A DNA stretch of 64,000 nucleotides from positions 1,116,001 to 1,180,000 of the forward strand of contig NC_057765.1 of the NCBI RefSeq assembly GCF_010389155.1. The letters run 5' to 3'. Position 1 is the stretch's first letter; each line of letters starts with the position of its first letter. Below are positions 1 through 10,174 of the stretch, piece by piece. The stretch is from Erigeron canadensis. Its lineage: Eukaryota; Streptophyta; Magnoliopsida; Asterales; Asteraceae. The notes beneath the pieces were generated by a model that worked only from the letters and a program-made list of their open reading frames with translations, was not told the DNA's origin and made no database searches. Both the position numbers and the translations under genes were made by a program.

Positions 1-100
1 TTGATGCACGATGATTTTCATGATGTATGATGATCTTCGGTGAAGAAAAATCTATTGTTTTATTTGTTTTACTTTAATACTTGTTTTATTTTACGTAAAA

Positions 101-140
<40 letters not shown>
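1..140. repeat. AT-rich repeat edge with (TA)n microsatellite
   Basis: No gene is visible. Bases 1-97 resemble 54955-55032, sharing a run ending in TTGTTTTACTTTAATACTT, so this is the edge of a dispersed repeat. A (TA)n microsatellite occupies about 103-135. Confidence 0.5.
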
Positions 141-918
141 CCTTATTTTGAGAACCCATTTTTTGTAAGAACATTGAGAACTCTAAAATTATGTATTAGA
201 TCCAATGTTCTAAAAACCAGTATTTTAATCATACCGGTGTGAAAAAAATTTCCGGTATTACCGGTATTATCAGAATTACCGAAAATACCGGCCGGTACGA
301 CTATTTTATTTTAGTTTATTATTATTCTACAAAATTTGTTACAATTTAACGAAAATAATCAAAAAAAAATTATAATTCACTCAAAAATAATAACAAATAG
401 GTATTTCATAATAGAAATGTAAGGTTTAAATTACACAAATAACAAAAACTAACATTAAAGTATCATAAAAAAATATTTTAAAAAATTCAAAAAAATAAAA
501 ATACCGGAAATACCGGCCGGTATGAAATAGTGAAAATACCGGAAAAATACCGGGATTAAAATACCGGAGTACTCTCAAATACCGGTAATACCGGCCGGTA
601 TATACCGGTATTTAAAACATTGATTAGATCACATGTTTTTTTGTTCATTAACATGTAAAACGTTATAAAAATACATGTTGTACAAGAAAGTTTTTTTCAA
701 AACCTTATATATCCCTATTTGTTAACATGTGAATGAAAACATGAACATATTCATTCACAAGTTCACAAAAGGTTATTTTGAGGGTTTTTAAAAAAAGTTT
801 CTTCTACAACATACTTTTTTATATCATTTCACATGTGAATGAAAAAAAAACATGTGAACAAATATATTATTTAAGAGTTATCATGGTTCTTACAAAAAAA
901 ATGATTCTCAAAATAAGG
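141..918. mobile_element. Inverted-repeat (MITE-like) element hosting a nested hAT MITE
   Basis: The left end (141-186) and right end (872-918) are inverted copies of each other, sharing CCTTATTTTGAGAA and TTTTTTGTAAGAAC with a few mismatches. There is no coding capacity. The hAT-type MITE at 203-622 lies inside it, so this element is the older one. Superfamily is not assigned, because no clean target duplication was found beside the TA-rich flanks. Confidence 0.55.
195..630. mobile_element. hAT-type MITE with 8-bp target-site duplication
   Basis: The body (203-622, 420 bp) starts CAATGTTCTAAA and ends TTTAAAACATTG, an imperfect terminal inverted repeat. The 8-bp direct repeat ATTAGATC flanks it at 195-202 and 623-630. 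An 8-bp duplication and CA..TG ends are the hAT superfamily signature. The interior is filled with ACCGGTAT / ATACCGG palindromic motifs. No transposase is present, so it is non-autonomous. Confidence 0.82.
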
Positions 919-944
919 AAACTCTCTCTCTATATATATATATA

Positions 945-1140
945 TTGAAAAGTTATTTTGATAACCTCTAAAAAGTCAGGAACTTTTAAGAATCTTTTGA
1001 AAATGATCATGACCATTAAATCTTTATATCAATGGCTTAAAATAAATATGGCATTTTGATAATTAACTAAAAATCTAAATGTCAATTTATTAATGGAAAA
1101 GGGTAATTTAGTCAACAAAAAATTAATTAAAACCGTTTGC
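945..1140 (+). repeat. Dispersed AT-rich repeat, second copy inverted at 41385-41572
   Basis: This stretch (starting near AAAAGTTATTTTGATAACC) aligns by eye, in reverse complement, with 41385-41572, sharing blocks such as GACCATTAAA/CAACCATTAAA and AAAGGGTAATTT. It is a dispersed non-coding repeat of unassigned class. Confidence 0.5.
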
Positions 1141-1189
1141 TATTAAAAAGGAGAACATAAAATCAACAATACTGAATAACTTTGAAAAC

Positions 1190-1883
1190 GGATTCCAGTG
1201 ATAGATTGAGGTTATAAACCCGACGGTGAAGGTGAGTTCATAGCCCTTACCTTGTATGGGGTGAAAAGTATACTTGTTTTCGTTTTGCTTATATGATCGT
1301 TATATGTTCGTTTATTTATCATATCAAGGTTATGATCGTTTAACTATTGAATCAAGGTATTATGATCGTTTATTTATTGACTCAAGGCTTTATTATGGGT
1401 TACAAGTTCGTTATATGATCGTTTGTTGATTGAAACGAGGTTATATGTTCGTGTTGTGATGAAAGATGAATAACCGTTGATATCACGACACTTGCTTCTT
1501 ATTGTTAAAACTTACGAACTCATCGACTTTATGTTGACACATTTTAGTACAATTTTCACGTAATCAAGTGAATCAAAGATGTGATAGATGATTGTATTGC
1601 ATGTGTTAGGACTGAGCTTGGACTTTTGTGGATCCGTGATTCATTGCTCCCGTTTACGGGTTATGCCTAGGATCGTTAGCCGTCATTTGCTATATTTTTG
1701 TAAACTATTGATGGTGTTGTGCTCTTAGCTTGTGCATTATTTGATCCAATACTTGTATTTGTATTTGAATTATGTATGGATTGCTTCAATCCTTCAATGC
1801 ATTTAATTGTCTCTACTTAATTTTCATGTCACGCTGAGCTTTTCTTATAATGCTTCATATTTCCGCCTTGTTAGGGTGTTACA
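1190..1883 (+). mobile_element. 3' part of an LTR (truncated)
   Basis: The tail reads CGCCTTGTTAGGGTGTTACA and stops at 1883, a typical Ty3/gypsy LTR end. The upstream block around 1509-1565 (ACGAACTCATCGACTTTATG...) matches a block near the end of the intact LTR at 3597-6268, so it is a related family. Bases 1280-1445 hold about four imperfect copies of a roughly 40-bp unit containing ATGATCGTTTATTTATTGA. The 5' end is not visible. Confidence 0.55.
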
Positions 1884-2022
1884 ACCTTTCATTTTGATGA
1901 GATAGTTAAACTAATACTAGCACAATATCAACACAATGCGGCAAGGTGATGGCGGTGGTGGCGTCAAATGGTGTAGGTAATTGATGTAAATGTGTTTGAT
2001 TCAAATGGATTAAGTAGAGATA

Positions 2023-2589
2023 TCTACCAATAAACTAAAACAGGATTAACATGTTATTCAAATGACACGTGGCATAATCCTTGATTGACACGTGTCTTTT
2101 TAATTTATTTATTTTGTTAAATTAACTTTTTTAGTTGTATATAAATTCAATTTTCTTATTAGACTTTGAATACTCTAATTCTTGGCTTATTAATATAAAA
2201 TACATTATAACCTTATTTGATGATCGTTTTCTTATTAATAAATTGTATATTTTTCTTTATCAATTATTCAACTCCTATTATTTATATTAATTATAAGAAG
2301 TTATTGACATGAAGATTCAAAAATTTGAGTTTACGATCTGAAATTGCAAGGCTATTTGTCATCGTTCACTATGCTTACAAGTTCTGATTTTGATGTGGCT
2401 TTAAAAATTTAAGGTAAATCCAAAACTCTAACTAAAAATATATTATATTTATTATTACTGTTTATTATAATTTAGCTTCGATCATCGGTTTACTTTAACC
2501 ACAATTTATTTCATACTTACGAATCATGTATGAGGCATATTTGAATTTCTTTTTGATACGATCTATATAACTACCGTACATCGTACATA
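2023..2589 (+). mobile_element. Truncated Helitron, same family as 45202-46619
   Basis: It begins TCTACCAATAAACTAAAACA after an A, matching the 5' end of the complete copy at 45202. The 3' region (2470-2586) matches 46490-46605, up to the first part of the terminal hairpin (CCGTAC..GTAC). It then diverges before the hairpin closes and lacks the terminal CTAG. No coding capacity. Confidence 0.65.
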
Positions 2590-2824
2590 AAACCGATGTG
2601 GGACAGGTTACTTCACATAAAACTTGTTTATTTTCATGTATTTTTTTATTGTGTGCATGAACTAATCTCAAAAAGTTATTGTGTGCATAGTCAACGGGTC
2701 AACGTGAAAGTGGTGACCAACTAACTTTTTACCCGGTGACTTTTGTTTACTATGAGACTCTTGAACAAGTTTCCTGAATACAATAAAACTGACCTAGAGT
2801 TCGTGCACACAATAACTTTTCAGG
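2590..2824. repeat. Short inverted repeat region
   Basis: AAAAGTTATTGTGTGCATAG near 2672 is repeated inverted near 2803-2822 (GTGCACACAATAACTTTT), and a further copy of ATTGTGTGCATGAAC sits near 2648. This looks like a small non-coding foldback or the edge of an LTR. No gene is visible. Confidence 0.45.
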
Positions 2825-3596
2825 TTTAAATCTGATTTTAGTTTTATAAAATGACATCTCAAGATAGATATTTCCTTATCTAACATGTTAGTTAGGTCCA
2901 GATTTACTGGACTCGCTCCAGACGAGAAAACTGAAGCCCTCTGAAGATTTGTCCAGATATTATGAGAAGACCAGTGAACCATTTACTTGTACATGAATCT
3001 GGATTCCACTAGATAGGTTCACTGGACTTTACTCCAGTCAAGATCATTCCACTGAAGACATTCTCACTAAAGTCGAAGACTGAAATCTGAAGAAAGATGA
3101 ATGAAAAATGGCGGGGCCCACTGGCAGTCTTACCAGATCTCCAGACTGGAGTCCTTGTCAGTGTTCAAGATCTTACAAGTCTGAACACTGATTACAAGGA
3201 TTTGACTTTATGCCTTTACATGCTTTTATCCGGACAATCCATTTGTCTTTTGTTAAAAGCCTTACACGCATGTAAAGGTGGTTGGTTAATAAGTTGACAA
3301 GTCACTATTCTTGTACTTTAACCAATGTATCTAAGGAATTAAAGTTATTTCCCTAAATGCATGTAACCATATTTGTACGGCAAAAAGAATATTATATTTA
3401 TTCCTTTTTCCTATAAATACCAAGTCATTTCTTTTGTCCAAATCACTTTTGCAATTTGGTGCATTTGCCTAAATACTCTCGATCTTAACAGTTATACTTC
3501 ACAACTTTAAGTATTTCGATCAAGTAATTTATTTAGCAAATATAGATCACTTGTAACTCATAGGTTGTTTAGATACTTATTTTTGTAATATCTAGG
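2825..3596 (+). mobile_element. Left portion of an older copia-type LTR (insertion target of the gypsy element)
   Basis: A TATA box (CCTATAAATACC, about 3411-3422) is followed by leader-like sequence and a block running to CTAGG at 3596. The match continues at 20512 with CTAGGTTCCGCAAGAACCTT, so the LTR was split by the 3597-20511 insertion. The order TATA / leader / TTGTAA..TCTAGGTTCCGC resembles SIRE/Maximus-type Ty1/copia LTRs known in dicots. That family name is inference. The 66-codon ORF here is not supported as a gene. Confidence 0.5.
3592..3596 (+). repeat. Target-site duplication (left), CTAGG
   Basis: CTAGG directly precedes the 5' LTR (TGTGACATTT...) and recurs at 20512-20516 directly after the far 3' LTR (..GGGGTGTGACA). 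A 5-bp duplication is standard for Ty3/gypsy integration. It shows that the two outermost LTRs belong to one insertion event. Confidence 0.92.
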
Positions 3597-4403
3597 TGTG
3601 ACATTTGTCACCAAAAATGGTAATTTATTATAGTCTCTAACTTACATTCCAAATTTCTTGACTAGTCAATATGCCTATATAGTATAACAAGCATAGAAAT
3701 GTGGTGATCATTTCCAATATGGGATTTCTATTACTTGATATTCAATAGTTTAGGATTGAGATATTTGATCTTCCTAAACGTAGATGACTATAACTATCCC
3801 CGTAATTTCTAGACTTGTAGTTGTTAGTCATATTTATTTCTAGACATTGATAAATTAGTATACGCTATTTAGTGGTGAACGAAATCAATAATTATAAAAG
3901 TAATATATAATTAGTATAAGTAGTAAGATGGTAATAGTAATAGTAAAATATCATATGTTTAGTAAAAAATTTTAGTCATATATATATTACCACAATTTAA
4001 TGGTGAGCAAGGAATTTTAATTCCATTAGAATTCTTATGATACATTAAGTCTAATCATAAACTAACTAAAACACTTATCTCCATATATATATATAATAAG
4101 TATACCCTAAATAATAAAAAAAAAAAAAAAACAAACCAAAACCCTTCTTGATTTTCTTTGCCGATCAACAAACAAACATCACAACATAGAATATTTTTTT
4201 TTTTATTATTAATCATCTCATTGTCAAAGCAAACTTTGGTAAGTTTAATTATAATTCTATTGAATCTTGATTTAAATTACAATTAATAATAGAATTCTTA
4301 AAGATTATATTCTATTCTTCTTTTCAAGGTATCTAAGAAGAAGATCATCAATCTTGGGGTAAAATCACTTGTCTTCTCTTTTCATATATATTAGTCTTTT
4401 TAA

Positions 4404-4434
<31 letters not shown>

Positions 4435-6268
4435 AGCATATTTTTTTTTATTAATTTTTATTTATAAGTAACCTATTTGATGAATATATATTATGGCAAA
4501 TTTATAATAATGAATGAAAGGGTTTTTTTTAGGGTTAAATCAAAAGCTTGAAGTATAAATCATATTAATGTTAAAGTTTAAGTATTTAATGAAGCATAAT
4601 AATTAATGTAATAAAAGAAATCCAATTATGAAGGCATAAAAATCATAATAACAGATTTAATTAGGTGTTGGAAAGATTTGAAAGTTTATATATAAATATT
4701 AGTTGTAGTAGTCTTTAAAACAGTAAGTTTGAGTTATTTCAGAATCTGGACAGATTCGTTTTGTTAACTTTGAAAGGTCGTATCTTGGTCATGGGAGATG
4801 GTTAAGTCACGTTTTTGGTGTCTAAAATTAAGTTCAGGAAGTCTACTTTCTGGTGGAAGCGGTTTCGTGTCAAAATATGAAGTTTAAGGTTGTCAAACGA
4901 ATTTTATAACAAAACTGCGCAAAGCTGAGTTTTCCGAACAGATTTTGGTCGACTTCAAATAGTCATATCTTGGTCGATTTTATGAACTGGACAATTATTT
5001 TTCTCCAGAAATTTTTTTGAGATGTTAAGATTGTACAGTAAAAAAATTGGATTTTTTTGAATCTTCGAAGGCCCTTAACTTTTATAAAACTTTTCTGTGC
5101 GCGAACAGTGATTTTTCTGACTAGTCTGTAATCATTGAATTTTTAAAAATAGTTAACGTGCCAAATAAATTATGTAAAAATTCATGTAAGTATATAACAC
5201 TCTAAGGTAACAGTAGTTAAGATTTGGAATCTTGAATCATTCGTTTCATCCTAATAAAAAATAGATAAAGTTACCAAAAAAATTTCAGTTAATATGAACT
5301 TGTAGAATTTAATCTTAAATCAGTAAAACAAATATTATATATTAAGTTATGTGACTTGTAACTTAATAATATATGACAAATCAATTGTGAATATTTTGAA
5401 AGTAGCCATATGTGTATTTCATCAAATACGAGTTACAATGGACGGTTCTTGACCATGTCCATAATTGTAACTTGTTCATATTTATATGTTATGTAGATTC
5501 TAGCGACCTTGTTGGATTTGCATAACTACTTGCTTGTCGAGGTGAGTTTCGTGGCCCCTTTTTATATTATTTCTTTGGGGAAAATGATGCTCAAAACACT
5601 TTTCATTTCTTTACTAGCTGTGCCAAAACTTGTTTGTTTTCATGGACAAATACGTGTAATTATGAAATTGTGTATGCTAGCTCGTTTGTATTGATTTCTT
5701 TGATGCAATAGATGTCTGTTGATATCTATTGAAGACTATTGGATAACTATCGACCAACTTTATACTCCAGCTGGTAGTTGTTGGTATTTAAAGCATGATT
5801 GAGTTGTTAATAGGAGTGATGGAGATTGTGTTGTTGGATAACTATGATGACATTGATCAGTATTTAGTATGCTACTACATGTTTATATTTACACTATTGT
5901 CCAAAACTTGATATATCATGCACAGCAAACTCATTTGTATTCCTTTAAACCTACGAACTCACCAACATTATGTTGACATTTTCGAGCATTCATTTTCAGG
6001 TAATAACAATGTTTAAGAAGATTGAGCTTATGGACTTTAGGAAGACCAATAAAGAGATCCTTCATGGACTCCTAGATTGCATGTGAAACGTTGAACGCTA
6101 TTTGCAATTATTACTTCTTTGCTATTTGAGGCGTGCTGCCTAGACTTTCCGTTTATGGAATTTACATTTATTTGAATTTCATTTAGTATGACTCTATTAT
6201 AAAGTCCATGTGCCATTGCTATATCTTTTAGTCATATCCTACGATTCCGCCTAAGGTGGGGTGTGACA
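3597..6268 (+). repeat. 5' LTR of the gypsy element (2,672 bp)
   Basis: Starts TGTGACATTTGTCACC and ends GGTGGGGTGTGACA, just before the primer binding site. It matches 17836-20511 almost base for base; the visible differences are mainly homopolymer or TA-run lengths and one A/G change (near 4640 versus 18884). A (TA)n tract at 4081-4096 followed by a leader-like stretch (ACCCTTCTTGATTTTC) suggests the promoter and transcription start near 4110-4140. Candidate 5' splice sites are seen at 4238 (TTGGTAAGTTT) and 5541 (GAGGTGAGTTT). ORFs inside it are not genes. Confidence 0.93.
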
Positions 6269-6271
6269 GAT

Positions 6272-6283
6272 TGGTATCAGAGC
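6272..6283 (+). other. Primer binding site, initiator tRNA-Met
   Basis: TGGTATCAGAGC lies 3 bases after the 5' LTR. It is complementary to the 3' end of plant initiator tRNA-Met, the usual primer for minus-strand synthesis in plant LTR elements. Confidence 0.93.
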
Positions 6284-6516
6284 CGTGGTTATAGAGAATT
6301 AGGTGGTTTGGCCTAGACTATAACCTAAGTACCCTCATATAGTGTACATTATAGGAACTATTTGTGCATCGTATATGTGTGAGTACTTTCATTAGATAGC
6401 ACTAGTTATGTGAGCCTTATATTTGCATTTAATTGTTAATTATGATGAAGCCTTATGTGCTTAGATTAGTGCAAAGTTTCAGCCTGTAATTTTAACGTAG
6501 CTAGTTTTACTTAGTC

Positions 6517-6942
6517 ATGGCACGTACAAAGAAAACAGCCTGTAAGAGTTCCGCATGGAGGGACATAATCATCCGTCGACAACTTAAAAGGGACGCCGCA
6601 GCTAACAAGGAAACCCCCGCTCAAGAACCATCTCAGAAGCCTAGAGTTTCCTCTGAAAGCGAACCGTCAGAAGATCCTAACTACTACTCCAAGACAGTTA
6701 TAATCATCGATTCTGACAGCGAGCCGGAGGAAGAACCGGACTATGATTCTAAGGCAGACCCCGAAAGCGTTCATAAGGGAAAGACAATGGAGGCTACGAT
6801 AAAGGACAACAGAAGCTATAGTCCTACTAGCTCAGTAAGCTCTCAAGAGAGCCGGATCGGACCAGCACGACAACAAGCTCCTTATCCTCCCACCATTTCC
6901 TCCAACTCCCCTTATGACGCCACTTGCACGTGGGAGGGCTAG
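6517..6942 (+). CDS. Extra ORF upstream of gag: histone H3-tail-like N-terminus plus SIM-like acidic region (141 aa)
   Basis: Unrecognised protein lying between the primer site and gag. Seen: a true ATG in good context (GTCATGG). After Met, residues 1-11 read ARTKKTACKSS against H3 ARTKQTARKST, so K4, K9 and S10 are kept and R8 is Cys. Further H3-like blocks follow in the same order: RRQL (H3 RKQL, 17-20), an AA pair, K-x-x-PA (K27-S-A-P-A) and KPR (KPHR). Then come an acidic Ser-rich stretch, the hydrophobic core V61-I-I-I64 followed by DSDSE (a textbook SUMO-interacting pattern), and an internal duplication SEPxExPxYxSK (48-59 and 68-79). Residues 85-141 are Ser/Pro-rich and polar. No membrane segment and no histone fold. 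Family knowledge: H3 tails are bound by chromodomains, and this element's integrase ends in one. Inference: chromatin mimicry or targeting. Only one copy is seen; the second contig starts downstream of it. A chance or otherwise-named ORF0 remains possible. Confidence 0.72.
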   Translation: MARTKKTACKSSAWRDIIIRRQLKRDAAANKETPAQEPSQKPRVSSESEPSEDPNYYSKTVIIIDSDSEPEEEPDYDSKADPESVHKGKTMEATIKDNRSYSPTSSVSSQESRIGPARQQAPYPPTISSNSPYDATCTWEG

Positions 6943-7192
6943 CCTTTACGGACTATCTAGGAATCCTATCGAACTTGCATTAGCTTCTTTTTTCTTACTT
7001 TCTTAGTTTTGGATTTTATTCTTATGTCTTGGATTCCTACTTTCAAATTTGGAAATTTCTTGGATTTATAAATTTTTTTAGATTGATTGATTAATCGAAA
7101 TGTCGTGCTTGGTATATGGATCTATGTGTTTTGTGGCAATTATTTATGAAGGATGTGCTGAATTTGTGACATATGAATTTGGACGATAAAAA

Positions 7193-7260
7193 CATGTGTG
7201 GTGGGATGTAGTTGTAATTACGGTGCGCAACGTAATTACAAATACATCACAACACACATG
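7193..7260 (+). promoter_or_regulatory. 30-bp-arm hairpin with self-complementary loop
   Basis: The arms 7193-7222 and 7231-7260 are inverted copies matching at 27 of 30 positions; all three mismatches are G opposite A. The 8-base loop (GTGCGCAA) contains the 6-base palindrome TGCGCA. A palindrome exposed in a hairpin loop upstream of gag is how retroviral dimerisation/packaging signals look; that role here is inference. An inserted palindromic MITE is an alternative. Confidence 0.75.
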
Positions 7261-7379
7261 CGCTTATATGACCAAGTTTGTTGATCAAACTCAACACAAT
7301 TAACAAATTGGACAGGTGTAAGAAATTTTGCCATGAGTAGTAGTTATTCATTGAAAGTCTTCATCAAGTACTTATAAAT

Positions 7380-7396
7380 CCTTTCTCTTTGTGTAG
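7380..7396 (+). promoter_or_regulatory. Candidate 3' splice site directly upstream of gag
   Basis: CCTTTCTCTTTGTGTAG ends three bases before the gag ATG (7400). A pyrimidine run closed by TAG is a good acceptor and would let a spliced RNA skip the upstream ORF. A weaker TTTTACTTAG lies two bases before the ATG of the upstream ORF (6517). Confidence 0.4.
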
Positions 7397-7399
7397 AAA

Positions 7400-10174
7400 A
7401 TGAATAGAGGAGGAAGAAATGGAGGACGTGGAGGTAGAGGTGGTGGTCGTGGTGGAAATAATGGGGTTAATGATGGAGAAGGTGATGGTGGCAATCCGGA
7501 TATTGCAAACATGATCACTCAGCAAATAGCTGCCGCTATTCCTACTATTGTTACTCAAGTGACCGCTGCTGTTCTTAATGCAAACAACAATAACCCTAAT
7601 AATAATAACAATAATGAGAATAACAATAACAACAATGAGAACAACACTAACAATAATGAGAACAATAATAACAATAATGAAAATAACAATGATGGTAATC
7701 AGAATAACAACATCATTGGAGGCAATAATAATGGATGCACCTATAGGGAGTTTCAATATTGTAAACCACCAGATTTTGATGGCAAGGGAGGAGCATTGGC
7801 AGCCACTAGATGGATAGAGAAAATGGAAGCTGTCATGGATATTAGCAACTGTGCAGAGAATCAAAAGGTGAAGTATGCCGCAGCTTCACTGACTAATAAA
7901 GCATTGACATGGTGGAACACTGAGATACAAGCTAGGGGTAGAGTAGCAGCTGTGGGGATGACATGGGACGAGTTTAAGGAATTACTACTGGAAGAATTCT
8001 GTCCGAAAAATGAAATGCAGAAGTTGGAAAATGAATTTTGGAATCATTCAATGGTAGGAGCCAAACATGCCGCTTACACTGATCGGTTTTATGAGCTTGC
8101 CAAACTAGTACCTCATCTTGTTAGACCTGAATCAAATAGGATCCAGAGGTACATCTATGGTCTTGTTCCCCAAATTCGTGGGCTTGTGTCAGCAACTGAG
8201 CCAACCACGATTCAAAGTGCTATTCAGAAAGCAGGATCTTTAACGGATGAAATGGTGAGAAATGGGTCATTGTCTAAGGTTAATGAGAAAAGGAAGGATG
8301 GTACTGAGACAAGTAGGTCAAAGAATACTGATGGAAATAACAAGAAGGCAAAAATGGCAACAGGGTTGATGGCAACGGATGCGACTAAGATCGGATATAC
8401 GGGTTCTGCTCCAAAGTGTACAAAATGTCAATTCCATCATTTCCAAAATTCACCTTGCCGTTTGTGTACAAACTGCAACCGATTTGGACACCTTGCTAGA
8501 GACTGTCGAGTGGGAGTCAAGCAGGTGGCTCCGGTGAATGCTGTTAACCCGATAAATAACCGTGGAACGTGCTATGAGTGCGGTAGTCATAACCATTACC
8601 GCAACACGTGTCCAAATTTGAACCGAGCATGGGGTCAGAGGGGTAATAATCCAAATCAAGTACTAGCTATTGGTGGAACTCAGAATCAAGGAAATAATCA
8701 GGGACAAAGAGCTAACAATCAGAATCAAGTGGTAGCTAATGGAGGGAATCGGAATCAAGGGAATAATGCCAACCAAGCCCGTGGTAGAGCTTTTGTCATG
8801 GTAGCAAATGAAGCTCGTCAAGATCCAAATATTGTGACGGGTACGTTTTCCTTAAACAATCACCTTGCTACAGTATTATTCGACTCTGGTGCTGAGTACA
8901 GTTTTGTTTCTATTAAGTTTATGCCACTCCTAGATAGAGAACCCATAATATTGAATACTTATTTCTTGGTTGAGGTAGCTAATGGAAAATTTGATAGAGT
9001 TGATAGAATCGTTAATGATTGTACCTTAGAAATAGAAGGTCATCTGTTCAGTGTTAACCTTCTGCCTTTCTCGTTAAGGAGTTTTGACGTAGTTATTGGT
9101 ATGGATTGGCTATCGAAGCATAGAGCCGAGATAATTTGCTATGAGAAGGTGGTCCGTATACCGCTAGGAAATAGTGAAATGCTACTCATATATGGGGAGC
9201 GGGTGGAGGAAAATCAGAAGCACCTCATGGGCATTCAGGCTAACGAGAAGAAACTCGAAGATATTCCTATCGTACGGGATTTTCCACAAGTTTTTCCCGA
9301 AGATCTAACAGGATTACCTCCTGTAAGACAAGTTGAATTCCGTATAGATCTTATTCCGGGAGCGACGCCAGTCGCCAAAGCTCCATACCGTTTAGCACCT
9401 ACCGAAATGCAAGAACTGTCTAATCAACTCCAAGAGCTCCAAGAAAAAGGCTTCATCAGACCTAGTCATTCGCCTTGGGGAGCACCAGTATTGTTTGTCA
9501 AGAAAAAAGATGGTTCGTTTCGTATGTGCATCGATTACCGGGAGTTGAACAAACTGACAGTTAAGAATCGTTACCCTCTTCCTAGAATCGACGACTTATT
9601 CGATCAACTTCAAGGTGCGAAGTTCTTCTCGAAAATAGACCTTCGGTCCGGATATCATCAACTCAGAGTTAATGAAGCAGATATTCCAAAAACAGCATTC
9701 AGGACTCGATATGGACATTTTGAGTTCTTAGTCATGCCTTTCGGTTTGACTAATGCACCCGCAGTTTTCATGGATTTGATGAACCGTGTATGCAAACCCT
9801 ATCTCGATAAGTTTGTTATTGTATTCATTGATGACATTTTAATCTATTCGAAGTCTAAGGAAGAACATGAATCTCACTTGAAAATGATTCTTGAACTACT
9901 TTGGAAAGAGAGATTGTTTGCTAAGTTTTCGAAGTGCGACTTTTGGTTACAAGAAGTTCATTTCCTTGGGCATGTAGTGAATAGTGAAGGAATCCATGTT
10001 GACCCCAGTAAGATCGAAGCAGTAAAAGATTGGAAGACTCCTACGACGCCATCAGAGGTTCGTTCATTTCTAGGCTTGGCCGGGTATTATCGACGATTCA
10101 TCGCTAACTTCTCGAAAATCGCTCAACCACTTACTCAGTTAACCCAAAAGGATAAGAAGTTTGATTGGGGATAA
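7400..10174 (+). CDS. Gag-protease-reverse transcriptase part of gag-pol (contig 1 copy)
   Basis: 924 codons open from ATG at 7400. Residues 1-20 are an RGG-type Gly/Arg run and about 61-106 are poly-Asn. A retrotransposon Gag domain follows (about 120-300, with the WW and F-C-P motifs of plant gypsy Gag). Two CCHC zinc knuckles lie at C356-C369 and C391-C404. The aspartic protease motif D495-S-G-A498 comes next, then reverse transcriptase with the catalytic F-I-D-D at 809-812. Gag and pol share one frame, as in many plant chromoviruses. The frame breaks near 10170, where two bases (GA) present in the second copy (GGGGAGATAAG) are missing, so RNase H is out of frame. The break is probably an assembly error, because the other copy is open there. 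Antisense and +1 ORFs are shadows of the poly-Asn codons. Confidence 0.93.
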   Translation: MNRGGRNGGRGGRGGGRGGNNGVNDGEGDGGNPDIANMITQQIAAAIPTIVTQVTAAVLNANNNNPNNNNNNENNNNNNENNTNNNENNNNNNENNNDGNQNNNIIGGNNNGCTYREFQYCKPPDFDGKGGALAATRWIEKMEAVMDISNCAENQKVKYAAASLTNKALTWWNTEIQARGRVAAVGMTWDEFKELLLEEFCPKNEMQKLENEFWNHSMVGAKHAAYTDRFYELAKLVPHLVRPESNRIQRYIYGLVPQIRGLVSATEPTTIQSAIQKAGSLTDEMVRNGSLSKVNEKRKDGTETSRSKNTDGNNKKAKMATGLMATDATKIGYTGSAPKCTKCQFHHFQNSPCRLCTNCNRFGHLARDCRVGVKQVAPVNAVNPINNRGTCYECGSHNHYRNTCPNLNRAWGQRGNNPNQVLAIGGTQNQGNNQGQRANNQNQVVANGGNRNQGNNANQARGRAFVMVANEARQDPNIVTGTFSLNNHLATVLFDSGAEYSFVSIKFMPLLDREPIILNTYFLVEVANGKFDRVDRIVNDCTLEIEGHLFSVNLLPFSLRSFDVVIGMDWLSKHRAEIICYEKVVRIPLGNSEMLLIYGERVEENQKHLMGIQANEKKLEDIPIVRDFPQVFPEDLTGLPPVRQVEFRIDLIPGATPVAKAPYRLAPTEMQELSNQLQELQEKGFIRPSHSPWGAPVLFVKKKDGSFRMCIDYRELNKLTVKNRYPLPRIDDLFDQLQGAKFFSKIDLRSGYHQLRVNEADIPKTAFRTRYGHFEFLVMPFGLTNAPAVFMDLMNRVCKPYLDKFVIVFIDDILIYSKSKEEHESHLKMILELLWKERLFAKFSKCDFWLQEVHFLGHVVNSEGIHVDPSKIEAVKDWKTPTTPSEVRSFLGLAGYYRRFIANFSKIAQPLTQLTQKDKKFDWG

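Larger units (their letters stand above)
6943..7399 (+). other. ORF-gag spacer
   Basis: 457 bp of AT-rich spacer without coding capacity. It holds a strong hairpin (7193-7260) and ends in a polypyrimidine-AG sequence just before the gag ATG. Confidence 0.7.

Noticed and set aside
7364..7864. 166-codon minus-strand ORF opposite the start of gag
   Set aside because: It is the Ile/Val-rich antisense of the poly-Asn and Gly-rich codons of gag, with no independent support.
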